DNA of 64,000 nucleotides from Burkholderiales bacterium (GTDB lineage: Bacteria; Pseudomonadota; Gammaproteobacteria; Burkholderiales; SG8-41), in NCBI GenBank assembly GCA_020854035.1, contig JADZGE010000018.1, positions 1 to 64,000 on the forward strand, read 5' to 3'. Positions 17,760 through 28,581 of the stretch are shown here, one piece after another. The notes beneath the pieces are model-generated. The model ran no database searches. It was not told the origin of the DNA and was given only the letters and a program-made list of their open reading frames with translations. The first letter of the stretch is position 1. Each line of letters starts with the position of its first letter. The translations under genes were made by a program, and so were the position numbers.

Positions 17760-19622
17760 ATGAACCGCTACCCGACCTGGAAGTACATGCTCGTCGGCTT
17801 CGTCCTGCTGACGAGTCTCCTCTACGCCCTGCCGAATCTCTTCGGCGAGGTGCCGGCGGTGCAGGTCTCGCCGGTGCGCGCCACCCTCAAGTCCGACGAA
17901 GCCCTGCTGAAGCGCGTCGAGCACTCGCTCGCCGGCGCCGGCATCGCGGTGCAGGGCGCCATTCTCGACGTGAACGGCGTCAAGGCACGCTTCGCGGATC
18001 CCGAGACGCAGTTGAAGGCGAAGGACCTCCTGCAGCGCCAGCTCGGCGAGGATTACGTGGTCGCCCTCAACCTGCTCTCGAACAACCCGCGCTGGCTCTC
18101 CGCCATCGGCGCGCTGCCGATGTACCTCGGGCTCGACCTGCGCGGCGGCGTGCATTTCCTGCTGCAGGTGGACATGCGCGCGGCGCTCTTCAAGAAGGCG
18201 GAGGCGACGGGCAACGACATCCGCAACGCGCTGCGCGAGAAGCGCATCCAGTACTCGGGCCTGACGCGCAATGGCGCGACGCTGGCGGTGCGGTTCCGCG
18301 ACGCGGCGGCGCGGGAGCGCGCCGTGGACGAGATCGCGCGGACCATGTCCGACCTCGAACTGAGGAGCGCCGACGAGGGCACGGAGTATCGCCTCGTCGC
18401 CACCCTCAAGCCCGAGGCGCAGCGGCGCACGCACGATTTCGCGCTGCAGCAGAACATCACCACGCTCAGGAACCGGGTGAACGAGCTCGGCGTCGCCGAG
18501 CCCATCATCCAGCAGCAAGGCGGCGACCGGATCGTCGTGCAGCTGCCGGGCGTGCAGGACACGGCCAAGGCGAAGGAGATACTCGGGCGCACCGCCACGC
18601 TGGAAGTGCGCATGGTCGACGAGGAGGCGATGTCGAATCCCGCGGTCATGCAGGCGGCGCAGGCCGGGCAGCTCCCGTTCAACACCGAGATCTACACCGA
18701 GCGCGGCGGCTCGCAGGTGCTGGTGCGCAAGCAGGTCGTCCTTACCGGTGACCGGATCAACGACGCGCAGCCCGGGTTCGACAACACGACCGGCGAGCCG
18801 GCGGTGCACATCAACCTCGACGGTACCGGGGCGCGCATCTTCCAGCAGGTGACCCGCGAGACCGTCGGCAAGCGGATGGCGATCCTGCTCTTCGAGAAGG
18901 GCAAGGGCGAGGTGGTGACCGCGCCGGTGATCCGCACCGAGATCGGCGGCGGGCGCGTCCAGATCAGCGGCCGCATGACGACCCAGGAGGCGCACGACGT
19001 GGCGCTGCTCCTGCGGGCCGGGGCGCTCGCGGCGCCGATGGAGATCGTCGAAGAGCGCACCATCGGCCCCTCGCTCGGAGCCGCGAACATCCGGTTGGGC
19101 TTCCAGTCGATGTGGGTGGGATTCCTCGCGATCGCGCTCTTCATGATCGCCTACTACGGCCTCTTCGGGGTGATCTCGGTCGTCGCGCTCGCCATGAACC
19201 TCCTGATGCTGGTCGCGCTGCTCTCGATGCTGCAGGCGACTCTGACGCTGCCCGGCATCGCCGCGATCGCGCTCACTCTCGGCATGGCGATCGACGCCAA
19301 CGTGCTCATCAACGAGCGCGTGCGCGAGGAATTGAGAAACGGCAACACGCCGCAGGCGGCCATTTTCGCCGGCTACGAGCGCGCCTGGGGCACCATACTC
19401 GATTCGAACATCACCACGCTTATCGCGGGCGTGTTCCTGTTCCTGCTCGGCTCGGGCCCGGTGAAGGGTTTCGCCGTGGTGCACTGCCTCGGGATCCTCA
19501 CCTCGATGTTCAGCGCCGTGATGGTGTCGCGCGCGATCGTCAACCTGTGGTACGGGCGGCGGCGCCGGCTCGACAAGATCTCGATCGGCCAGGTGTGGCG
19601 GCCGCAGGCGGCGAAGCGGTGA
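17760..19622 (+). CDS. secD: Protein translocase subunit SecD
   Basis: A 620-residue inner-membrane protein that with SecF pulls exported chains to the periplasm using proton motive force. It begins MNRYPTWKYMLVGFVLL (first membrane segment), has a large periplasmic P1 domain with GLDLRGGVHFLLQVD near residue 125, and five further membrane segments from about 450, including GIAAIALTLGMAIDANVLINERVRE. The ATG at 17760 is preferred to a non-ATG start four codons earlier. Confidence 0.97.
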   Translation: MNRYPTWKYMLVGFVLLTSLLYALPNLFGEVPAVQVSPVRATLKSDEALLKRVEHSLAGAGIAVQGAILDVNGVKARFADPETQLKAKDLLQRQLGEDYVVALNLLSNNPRWLSAIGALPMYLGLDLRGGVHFLLQVDMRAALFKKAEATGNDIRNALREKRIQYSGLTRNGATLAVRFRDAAARERAVDEIARTMSDLELRSADEGTEYRLVATLKPEAQRRTHDFALQQNITTLRNRVNELGVAEPIIQQQGGDRIVVQLPGVQDTAKAKEILGRTATLEVRMVDEEAMSNPAVMQAAQAGQLPFNTEIYTERGGSQVLVRKQVVLTGDRINDAQPGFDNTTGEPAVHINLDGTGARIFQQVTRETVGKRMAILLFEKGKGEVVTAPVIRTEIGGGRVQISGRMTTQEAHDVALLLRAGALAAPMEIVEERTIGPSLGAANIRLGFQSMWVGFLAIALFMIAYYGLFGVISVVALAMNLLMLVALLSMLQATLTLPGIAAIALTLGMAIDANVLINERVREELRNGNTPQAAIFAGYERAWGTILDSNITTLIAGVFLFLLGSGPVKGFAVVHCLGILTSMFSAVMVSRAIVNLWYGRRRRLDKISIGQVWRPQAAKR

Positions 19623-19641
19623 AGGCGGGGAGCGCGTAGCG

Positions 19642-20583
19642 ATGGAGTTCTTCCGCATCCGGCGCGACATACCGTTCATGCGGCACGCGCTGATCTTCAA
19701 CGTGATCTCGCTCCTCACGTTCCTCGTCGCGGTGGGATCGCTCGCCGTGAAGGGGCTGCATTTCGGGGTCGATTTCACCGGCGGCACGGTCCTGGAGCTC
19801 GGCTACCGGGAGCCGCCGGACCTCCACCATATCCGCGAGGCGGTCGCCCGTCTCGGTCTGACGGAGGCCTCGGTGCAGAACTTCGGCACTGCGCGCGACG
19901 TGCTGATCCGGCTGCCGGTCAAGCAGGGCGTGACGAGCGCCCAGCTCTCCGAGCAGGTGCTCTCCGAGCTGCGCAAGGCGGACGCCGCGGTCGATCTGCG
20001 CCGCGTCGAGTTCGTCGGCCCGCAGGTCGGCAAGGAGCTGTTCGAGGCGGGGGCGCTTGCGCTGTTCTTCGTCTCGCTCGGCATCGTCGCCTATCTCGCG
20101 TTGCGCTTCGAGTGGAAGTTCGGGGTCTCCGCGATCATCGCCAACCTGCACGACGTCGTGATCATCCTCGGGCTCTTTTCGCTCTTTCAGTGGGAGTTTT
20201 CGCTGCCGGTGCTCGCCGCCGTGCTCGCCGTGCTCGGCTACTCGGTGAACGAGTCGGTGGTGATCATGGACCGGGTGCGCGAGACTTTCCGCGACCGGCG
20301 CTATCGCGGCGTCACGACCGCCGCGATCATCGATCACGCGATCACCGCCACCGTTTCCCGCACGATCATCACGCACGGCTCGACGCAGCTCATGGTGTGC
20401 TCGATGCTGATCTTCGGCGGCGAGACGCTCCACTATTTCGCGCTCGCGCTCACCATCGGCATCCTCTTCGGCATCTACTCCTCGGTGCTCGTGGGCAGCC
20501 CGCTGCTCATGTGGCTGGGATTGCGCCGCGAGGATCTGGTGAAGCCGGACACCGAAAGGAAGGCGGCGGCCGGATCGGCGTGA
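19642..20583 (+). CDS. secF: Protein translocase subunit SecF
   Basis: A 313-residue partner of SecD. It begins MEFFRIRRDIPFMRHALIF and has six membrane segments, with GVDFTGGTVLEL near residue 42 and VLGYSVNESVVIMDRVRE near 205, both family marks. It starts 19 bp after secD. Confidence 0.97.
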   Translation: MEFFRIRRDIPFMRHALIFNVISLLTFLVAVGSLAVKGLHFGVDFTGGTVLELGYREPPDLHHIREAVARLGLTEASVQNFGTARDVLIRLPVKQGVTSAQLSEQVLSELRKADAAVDLRRVEFVGPQVGKELFEAGALALFFVSLGIVAYLALRFEWKFGVSAIIANLHDVVIILGLFSLFQWEFSLPVLAAVLAVLGYSVNESVVIMDRVRETFRDRRYRGVTTAAIIDHAITATVSRTIITHGSTQLMVCSMLIFGGETLHYFALALTIGILFGIYSSVLVGSPLLMWLGLRREDLVKPDTERKAAAGSA

Positions 20584-20645
20584 CGGGCCCGGCGGGCGGG
20601 ACCGGTGCCCGCGCCGCGCCCGGCGCAGGGTGAAAGGGCAGGCCT

Positions 20646-21299
20646 CTGGAATTCATCGCGGCCTTCTTCGATATCCTCCTCCACCTCGACCGCCACCTCC
20701 AGTGGCTGGTCGCGAACTACGGCGCGTGGATCTACGCGATCCTCTTCGCGATCATCTTCTGCGAGACGGGATTCGTGGTGACGCCGTTCCTGCCCGGTGA
20801 TTCGCTGCTCTTCGTCGCGGGCGCGGTGGCGGCCGCGGGCGGGATGTACGTGCACGGCCTCTTCGCGCTGCTCGCCGCCGCATCGTTCCTCGGGGACAAC
20901 GCCAACTACTGGATCGGCCGCTACGCCGGGCCGCGCGTGTTCACGCGCGAGAAATCGCGCCTGTTCAATCCGGAGCACCTGCGCCGCACCGAGCGCTTCT
21001 ACGGGAAGTACGGCGCGAAGACGGTCTTTCTCGCGCGGTTCGTGCCGATCGTGCGCACCTTCGCCCCGTTCGTCGCCGGGATCGGCCGCATGCGCTACCC
21101 GGAATTCCTCTTCTACAGTTTCTCGGGCAGCATCGCCTGGGTGGGCTCGCTCACCTACGCCGGCTTTTATTTCGGGAACGTGCCCCTCGTCAGGCAGAAC
21201 CTCACCCTGGTGATCGCGGCGATCGTGTTCCTCTCGATTTCTCCCGCGATCGTCGAGTATCTGCGCCACCGCCACGCGAAGGCGGGGAGCCGGGACTGA
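20646..21299 (+). CDS. DedA-family membrane protein (apparent CTG start)
   Basis: A membrane protein of about 217 residues of the DedA/VTT family, with TPFLPGDSLLFVAGAVAA, FLARFVPIVRTFAPFVAG and four to five hydrophobic segments. These proteins are linked to envelope lipid transport and proton-motive-force homeostasis. The frame is closed by TGA at 20631, and the only start giving the full N-terminus (LEFIAAFFDILLHLDRHL) is a CTG at 20646, behind AAGGGCAGG. The next start, a GTG at 20775, would remove 43 conserved residues. It is 62 bp downstream of secF. Confidence 0.85.
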   Translation: MEFIAAFFDILLHLDRHLQWLVANYGAWIYAILFAIIFCETGFVVTPFLPGDSLLFVAGAVAAAGGMYVHGLFALLAAASFLGDNANYWIGRYAGPRVFTREKSRLFNPEHLRRTERFYGKYGAKTVFLARFVPIVRTFAPFVAGIGRMRYPEFLFYSFSGSIAWVGSLTYAGFYFGNVPLVRQNLTLVIAAIVFLSISPAIVEYLRHRHAKAGSRD

Positions 21300-21384
21300 A
21301 GGCGGGAGACGGGAGACCGGGGAACACGCTCGCGCGGGGCGTTCGCACCGCGAGCGCCTCGTCGCCGCTCCCGGGGCCCCGGCG

Positions 21385-22368
21385 TCACGGGGCCTTCAGG
21401 CCCGCCTCGGCGATCACTTTCCGCCAGCGCGCGGCGTCCTCGCGCATGAGCGCGCCGAGCGCTGCGCGCCCGGATCCGCCCGCCTGGAAGCCCTGGTCCG
21501 CGAGCGCTTCGCGAAGATCCGCGGCGCCGAGCACCGCCGCGATCTCCCGGTCGAGCCGCGCGACGATCGGCGCGGGCGTGCGAGCCGGCGCGTAGACGCC
21601 GACCCACAGCGAGACGTGGTAGCCCGGGAAGCCCGATTCCGCGACCGTGGCGGTCCGGGGGAGCGCCGGAATTCTCGTGCGGCTCGTGACCGCCAGCGCG
21701 CGCAGTTTGCCCGCCTTCACCTGCGCGAGCGAGGCGGGAATCGTGCTGATGTTCAACTGGATGCGCCCGGCGAGCAGATCGACGAGCGCGAGGTTCGAGC
21801 CCTTGTAAGGGACGTGCGTCATTTCGAATCCCGCGCGCCGCTGGAGCAATTCTCCGGCGAGGTGGGCCAGGCTGAGATTGCCCACCGACGCGTAGTTCAC
21901 GCCGCCGGGAGCCGCGCGCGCCCAGGCCACGAATTCCCCGAGCTCCGCCGCCGGGATGCCGGGGTGCGTGGTGAGGAAATAGGGCGCCTCGCCGAGGAGG
22001 TTGAGCGGCGCGAAATCGGCCACCGGATCGTAGCCGAGCCCCGGATTGAGGATCGCGGCGAGCGCGTGCGTGGTGGTCGTGCCGAGCGCCCAGGTGTGCC
22101 CGTCGGGCGTCGCGCGCGAGACCGCCTCCACCCCTATCGTTCCGCTGCCGCCCGAGCGGTTGTCGACCAGGACGGGCTGGCCGAGACGGTCCACCAGCCG
22201 CTGCGCGAGGAGCCGCGCGACGGCGTCGACCGTCGTGCCCGGCGGGAAGGGCACGACGAAGCGGAGCGGCCGGGCGGGGAACGCGGGCCCGGCAGCGGGC
22301 GCTGTCGCGGGCGGGAGGCAGCTTCCGCAGAGAACGCAAATCGCGAAGATCAGGCCGCGCCCGCGCAT
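21385..22368 (-). CDS. Bug/TctC-family periplasmic substrate-binding protein
   Basis: A 327-residue member of the tripartite tricarboxylate transporter receptor family. A signal peptide (about residues 1-25) is followed by FPARPLRFVVPFPPGTTVDAVAR, of which PFPPG is the family mark, DNRSGGSGTIGVEAV near 70, and HVPYKGSNLALVDLLAG near 185. These proteins capture carboxylates or small organic acids. No TctA or TctB membrane subunit is nearby, so it is one of several orphans. It faces the DedA gene. Confidence 0.9.
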   Translation of the reverse strand: MRGRGLIFAICVLCGSCLPPATAPAAGPAFPARPLRFVVPFPPGTTVDAVARLLAQRLVDRLGQPVLVDNRSGGSGTIGVEAVSRATPDGHTWALGTTTTHALAAILNPGLGYDPVADFAPLNLLGEAPYFLTTHPGIPAAELGEFVAWARAAPGGVNYASVGNLSLAHLAGELLQRRAGFEMTHVPYKGSNLALVDLLAGRIQLNISTIPASLAQVKAGKLRALAVTSRTRIPALPRTATVAESGFPGYHVSLWVGVYAPARTPAPIVARLDREIAAVLGAADLREALADQGFQAGGSGRAALGALMREDAARWRKVIAEAGLKAP

Positions 22369-22399
22369 GTTTCCTCGTCGATGTGGGTGGCGCGGCTCA

Positions 22400-23101
22400 C
22401 TACTGGTCGGTGATTCTCAGGTTGGGGATGCGGTAGAGGAGCGCGACGAGGCTGCGGCCGGGAACCCCGTAGCGCTCGAGCACGTCCGGCGGGCAGGGCT
22501 CGATCACGAACGCGTCTTCGAGATGCGGACGCAGCAACGCCGCGTTGACGACGCCCTTGGCGATGCCTTCGAAGTCGTCGAACGCATGGAGCGTGCCGGG
22601 ATGCGAGAGGCGCTTGATGAGCGGCAGGTCCGCGCTCTGGATGCGCCCGTCGAAGAAAAAGAGATCGATCTCCTCTTCCTCCGCCGCCAGCGCGGAGAGC
22701 ATTTCGGTGCTGCTCCTGCCCGGGAAACAGCGGATCTCGCAGCCGACGCCGTCCCACGGCTGGAAGCAGTCGTTGTCGCGGTCGCAGGTGAACACCGCGC
22801 CGCCGGGACCGCCCTCGGCGATGGCAAGGGCCATGGACGTCGTCGACTTGCCGATGAACGTGCCGACCTCGGCGACGCGGCTCGGCTGGAAGTACGCGCA
22901 CAGCGCGTAGAGGCACACGCCCGAGGCGACGCTCACCGAGCCGGTATCGTGGCCGGCGCGTGCCCGGAAGCGCTCGCAGCGCGCGTAGTTCTCCAGCAGG
23001 CGCGCACGGCGCTCGGGCAGCCGCTCGTGGCAGCGCTCGAGCACGGTTTCCCAGAACGCCCGCGAGAGCCGATGGGCCGACAGGTTGAACTCCGGCTTCA
23101 T
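22400..23101 (-). CDS. Class I SAM-dependent methyltransferase-like protein
   Basis: A 233-residue cytosolic protein from an ATG at 23101. VAEVGTFIGKSTTSMAL (about residues 86-102) is a motif I of Rossmann methyltransferases, EVGxxxGxST being typical of the methyltransferase-24 group, and DLFFFDGRI near 150 fits motif IV. Its substrate is unknown. It lies 59 bp after purB and shares its strand, so it may be in the same transcript. Confidence 0.7.
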   Translation of the reverse strand: MKPEFNLSAHRLSRAFWETVLERCHERLPERRARLLENYARCERFRARAGHDTGSVSVASGVCLYALCAYFQPSRVAEVGTFIGKSTTSMALAIAEGGPGGAVFTCDRDNDCFQPWDGVGCEIRCFPGRSSTEMLSALAAEEEEIDLFFFDGRIQSADLPLIKRLSHPGTLHAFDDFEGIAKGVVNAALLRPHLEDAFVIEPCPPDVLERYGVPGRSLVALLYRIPNLRITDQ

Positions 23102-23160
23102 GGGCGGGGCCGGGCGATCGATCCGGATCGGGCGGGCGGCGCCAGCGCGCAACGGCACGC

Positions 23161-24597
<1,437 letters not shown>

Positions 24598-24772
24598 TCA
24601 CCGGCATGCCGATGGCCTGCCTCGACCCGGTGACGCGGCTCGCGTCATGCGGCATCATGGTGCTCCCGGCGGGCGGAATGGCGCGCGCCGGCGGCGACAC
24701 GAACGCGAAAGGGGAGCCACGGGAAATGGTTCGGCCGCAGAAGCGGGGCGCGGGCGCCGCTCCCGGTGCCCG

Positions 24773-25696
24773 ATGAGCCTGCGCTCGCTGCTGCAGTCGC
24801 GCGCCGACCTGCGCCAGGCGTTCGGCGTCAGGCTGAAGCGCCCGCAGGCAAGGCTCGAGCGCGGCCTGCGGGCGCCGCCGCTCACGGCCAACCACGACAT
24901 GATCGCCGGCGCGTTCGACTACCTGCTCGGTTTCCACCTGCAGCGGTTGAACCCGCAGACGCGCTCGGGCCCGTGGCTCGCGGAGCAAGGCGTCGAGGCG
25001 ATACGCCTGCAAAGCGCCGGCGGCGCCGATGTGCCGACGCTCTCCGGTCACCCGCGCGCGCTCAAGGCCTCCGCCTACCTCGCGGATGCGAAACGGCAGT
25101 ACCGCGCGTACATGCAGGTCGGCCGGATCACGGACAACCTCCTCACCGCCACGCACCGGCTCGCGCACCTCGACGCCGCCGCGCGCTTCGGAGCGGAGCG
25201 CGTCGACTGGCATACGATCAACTACCTCTCGGCCGACGATGCCGCCGATCTGAGGGCGATGCTGGCGCTCGCCGGCGACGAGACGTTCCGAACCTCGCGC
25301 GCGTCGGTGCTCAAGCCCCGGTTCGCCGCCGCCGGGCTTGCGGGGGGGGCGGCGGCGGACATGGTGCTCGGCGACTGCCTGCTCGATGTCAGGACCACGA
25401 AGGAGAGCCGCATCGATGTCCGCGATTTCTATCATCTGCTCGGGTGCTGGCTCCTGCTCGGCCTGGGAGGGGTGGAACGCGCGGAGGGCGCGATCGAGCA
25501 GCTCCCGGTCACCGCGGTCGGAATCTACCTCGCGCGGTTCGGGCAGCTCTGGCGCGTGCCCGTCGAGCAAGTCCTGCCCGCCACGGCCGTTCCGGACTTC
25601 ACGCGCTGGTTCGTCGACGTGCTGGTCGCGGCGAACGCCGGTGCCCGCGGGCAACTCGACTCGCTCGATGGGCCGCTCGCGGCGCACCTCGCCTGA
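24773..25696 (+). CDS. Hypothetical protein, possible PD-(D/E)XK-like fold
   Basis: A 307-residue soluble protein from an ATG at 24773. I do not recognise the family. The block MVLGDCLLDVRTTKESRID (around residue 200) resembles the hydrophobic-D-x-(K/R)-T-x-K strand of PD-(D/E)XK nucleases, and a helix-rich segment of about 170 residues precedes it. No signal peptide or membrane segment. A nuclease function is a guess from one motif. The 235 bases between purB and this gene hold nothing I can identify beyond the divergent promoters they must contain. Confidence 0.6.
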   Translation: MSLRSLLQSRADLRQAFGVRLKRPQARLERGLRAPPLTANHDMIAGAFDYLLGFHLQRLNPQTRSGPWLAEQGVEAIRLQSAGGADVPTLSGHPRALKASAYLADAKRQYRAYMQVGRITDNLLTATHRLAHLDAAARFGAERVDWHTINYLSADDAADLRAMLALAGDETFRTSRASVLKPRFAAAGLAGGAAADMVLGDCLLDVRTTKESRIDVRDFYHLLGCWLLLGLGGVERAEGAIEQLPVTAVGIYLARFGQLWRVPVEQVLPATAVPDFTRWFVDVLVAANAGARGQLDSLDGPLAAHLA

Positions 25697-25747
25697 AAGC
25701 GGCGTCGCGTGGCGCACCCGCCGCGGGCCGGCGCGCGGGCGCCGGTT

Positions 25748-28090
25748 CTAGAAGCGGCCGGCGCGCGCGTCCCGGATCAGCCTCGCGAGATTGTCCGGGG
25801 AGAGCGGCAGCGCGCGCACGGTGACGCCCAGCGGCCGCAGGGCATCGGCCACGGCGTTCGCCACGGCGGCGCCGGTTGCCTCGATGCCGCCTTCGCCGGC
25901 ACCCTTGGCGCCGAGCGGGTTGGAGAGGGCCGGGGCGAAATTGACGCTGGCGGCCTCGACGGCGGGGAAGTCGGTGCTGCGGGCGATCAGGTAGTCCGCG
26001 AAGGTGCCGCTCAGCATCTGCCCGTCGCGGTCGTAGCGGAACTCCTCGAGGAGCGTGCCGCTCAATCCCTGCACGGCGGCGCCGATCACCTGCCCGTGCA
26101 CGATCATCGGATTGATGACGTTGCCGCAGTCCTCGACGGTCACGAAGCGCACGACCTCGACTTCGCACGTCGCGGGGTCGACGGCCACGTGCGCGACCTG
26201 CACGCCGTACTCGAACGTGAGTCGGTGCTGTTCGTAGCGCGCTTCGACGTCGAGCACTTCGGCCGCGGCGCTCCCGCCCGCCCACGCTTCGCGCTCGAGC
26301 GCCGCCACGGTCAGCAGGGGCTCCCCGCTTTCGGCGTTCACCACGGCGAGCGACCGGTACGCGAGCCGGTCGGGAGCGAGCCCGGTGCGCCGGCGCGCTT
26401 CCGCGAGCAGCCTGCCGATGAACGTCTCGCCGGCCTGCCGCGCCGCGTTGCCGCCCATCACGAGGCCGCGGCCGTGGTAGGTGCCCCATCCCTCGCGAAG
26501 ATGCGTGGTCGAGCCGTGCAGGACGCGGATCGTGGCGGGGGCGACGCCGAGCACGTCGGCGAGGACTTGCGCGAACGTCGTTTCGTGACCCTGGCCGCTC
26601 GAGGAGCACCCGGTGTGAAGCTCGATGTCGCCGCCGCCGCGCACGATCAGGCGCGCGGACTCCGCCGGCCCCGCGCCGCTGCTGTCGACGAAGCAGCCGA
26701 TCCCGACCCCGTGCAGCCGGCCGTCCCGCGCGCGGCCGCGCGCGCGGCGCAGCGCCGGGTAATCGGCGAGCTCCAGCGCGCGGGCGAGGGCGGCGGGGTA
26801 GTCGCCGGTGTCGTACTCGGTGGGCTTCTCGTAGGGCACCAGCGGGCCCGTCGGATACGGCATGGCAGCCGCCGGTATCAGGTTAGCCATCCGCACGGCC
26901 GCGGGATCGAGCCCGAGGTCGGCGGCCATGAGATCGATCATCCGTTCCCGGAAGTAGTTCGCCTCGTAGCGGCCGGGACCGCGATAGGTGCCCGCGGGCG
27001 TCTTGTTGGTGACGAGGCAGACGATCTCGCACGCGTAGTCATCGATGGCGTACGGACCCGGCAGGAACGCACCGGCCTTGGCGGGACCGATGACGCCGGT
27101 CGTGCGGGCGTAGGCGCCGAGGTCGGCGTGAAGTCGCCCGCGCAATCCCAGGATCCGGCCGTCGCGGCGCGCCGCGATCGAGAGCTCGCATTCCATCTCG
27201 CGGGAGTGATTCATCGCGAGCAGATTCTCGAGGCGATCCTCGATCCACTTGACGGGGAGACCGGTCACGCGCGCCGCCAGCGGGACGAGGAAATCCTCCG
27301 GGTAGAACTCGCCGCGCGCGCCGAAACTGCCGCCCACGTCGAGTTCGACGAGGTCCACCGCCTCCCGCGGCAGCCCCAGCATGGCGGCGAGCAGGGCGCG
27401 GTTGAAGTGCGGCACCTTGGCGGCGCCCCACACGACGAGCCGGCCCGCGGCGCCATCCCAGCGCGCGACGATTCCCCTCGTCTCGAGCGGCACCGAAGCG
27501 TGCCGGTGGGTGCGCAGCCGTTCGGTGCGCACGTAGTCGGCGCGGGCGAAAGCGGCATCGGCGTCTCCGCGGCGCGCGACATGGCGCGAGGCGACGTTGG
27601 TCGCCGCCGCCGGATGAATGACGGCGCGGTCGCCGAGCGCGTCGGCCATCGTGACCACGGCGGGGAGCGGTTCGATCTCCATCCCGATCGACTCCGCGGC
27701 GTCCTCGGCGAGGTAGCGGTCTCGCGCCACCACGAGCGCGACGGGCTCGCCGACGTAGCGGACCCGGTCACGCGCGAGGGGCGCCTGCAGGCAGCGCTCG
27801 ATGCCCGGGAGCGCGCCCGTGCGAACCGGTATGGGCGACACGGTTTCGGGAATGTCGGCCGCGGTGAGCACCAGCAGGACGCCCGGGGCTGAACGCGCGG
27901 CGCCGGCATCGACGCGCAACAGCCGGCCATGCGCGACCTGGCTGCGGGCGAGCGCGGCGTGTACCAGCCCGGGCAGCTTGAAATCGCCGACGTAGCGGGC
28001 ACGACCGGTCAGGAAACGCGCGTCCTCGGCGCGCGGGAGCGGTTTCCCGGAGTGGCCGGCGGCCGCCGGGGCCGATGCGCCGTCGCTCAC
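25748..28090 (-). CDS. Molybdenum hydroxylase large (molybdopterin-binding) subunit, CoxL/xanthine dehydrogenase family
   Basis: A 780-residue subunit binding the molybdenum cofactor. It begins near SGKPLPRAEDARFLTGRARYVGD, the usual opening, with GGSFGARGEFYPEDF around 260, GTYRGPGRYEANYF around 375, SSSGQGHETTF around 495 and the active-site block GAKGAGEGGIEATG around 735, whose Glu is the catalytic base. It lacks the AYRCSFR loop of true form I CO dehydrogenase and has the AYRGAGR-like type instead, so it is more likely a hydroxylase of an aromatic N-heterocycle or aldehyde. A GTG start at 28090 overlaps the stop of the iron-sulfur subunit gene (GTGA). Confidence 0.9.
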   Translation of the reverse strand: MSDGASAPAAAGHSGKPLPRAEDARFLTGRARYVGDFKLPGLVHAALARSQVAHGRLLRVDAGAARSAPGVLLVLTAADIPETVSPIPVRTGALPGIERCLQAPLARDRVRYVGEPVALVVARDRYLAEDAAESIGMEIEPLPAVVTMADALGDRAVIHPAAATNVASRHVARRGDADAAFARADYVRTERLRTHRHASVPLETRGIVARWDGAAGRLVVWGAAKVPHFNRALLAAMLGLPREAVDLVELDVGGSFGARGEFYPEDFLVPLAARVTGLPVKWIEDRLENLLAMNHSREMECELSIAARRDGRILGLRGRLHADLGAYARTTGVIGPAKAGAFLPGPYAIDDYACEIVCLVTNKTPAGTYRGPGRYEANYFRERMIDLMAADLGLDPAAVRMANLIPAAAMPYPTGPLVPYEKPTEYDTGDYPAALARALELADYPALRRARGRARDGRLHGVGIGCFVDSSGAGPAESARLIVRGGGDIELHTGCSSSGQGHETTFAQVLADVLGVAPATIRVLHGSTTHLREGWGTYHGRGLVMGGNAARQAGETFIGRLLAEARRRTGLAPDRLAYRSLAVVNAESGEPLLTVAALEREAWAGGSAAAEVLDVEARYEQHRLTFEYGVQVAHVAVDPATCEVEVVRFVTVEDCGNVINPMIVHGQVIGAAVQGLSGTLLEEFRYDRDGQMLSGTFADYLIARSTDFPAVEAASVNFAPALSNPLGAKGAGEGGIEATGAAVANAVADALRPLGVTVRALPLSPDNLARLIRDARAGRF

Positions 28091-28581
28091 GCGCCGTCCT
28101 TCTCCGGCGCCGTGCCCGCCGCGGCAGCGAGAATCGCATCCACGATGGGCACATAACCGGTGCAGCGGCAGAGGTTCCCCGAGATCGCCTCGCGTACCGC
28201 CTCGCGCGTGGGCCGCGGCTGTCTTTGCAGCAGGGCATGGGCGGCCACGATCATGCCGGAGGTGCAGTAGCCGCACTGCAACGCATGATGCTTCCGGAAG
28301 CTTTCCTGGAGCGCCGACAGGCCGCCTTCCCGGGGGGTGAGGCCCTCGATGGTCACGATGTCGCGGCGATTGGCCTGCACGGCGAGCACGAGGCAGGCGC
28401 AGACGGGCCGGCCGTCGAGGAGCACCGTGCAGGCGCCGCAAGCGCCATGCTCGCAGCCGAGGCGGGTTCCGGTGAGGTCGAGTTCATCGCGCAGGAAGTC
28501 GGCGAGCGACCAGCGCGCTTCGGCCTCGCGGCTGACGCGCTCGCCGTTGACGGTCAGCGTGATTGGGACGGCATCAGTCAT
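28087..28581 (-). CDS. Molybdenum hydroxylase (2Fe-2S) subunit
   Basis: A 164-residue subunit with two [2Fe-2S] clusters. GCEHGACGACTVLLDG at about residues 43-58 binds the plant-type cluster, and QCGYCTSGM plus GNLCRCTGY (about 102-140) bind the second. It passes electrons from the molybdenum centre to FAD. It overlaps the genes on both sides by a few bases, forming an FAD/Fe-S/Mo operon on the minus strand. Confidence 0.95.
   Translation of the reverse strand: MTDAVPITLTVNGERVSREAEARWSLADFLRDELDLTGTRLGCEHGACGACTVLLDGRPVCACLVLAVQANRRDIVTIEGLTPREGGLSALQESFRKHHALQCGYCTSGMIVAAHALLQRQPRPTREAVREAISGNLCRCTGYVPIVDAILAAAAGTAPEKDGA

Noticed and set aside
17718-19787. Long minus-strand open frame over secD
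   Set aside because: Shadow of secD/secF; no motifs and typical antisense composition.
25709-27892. Plus-strand open frame of 727 codons over the molybdenum hydroxylase gene
   Set aside because: Shadow of the large subunit, which has all family motifs on the other strand.
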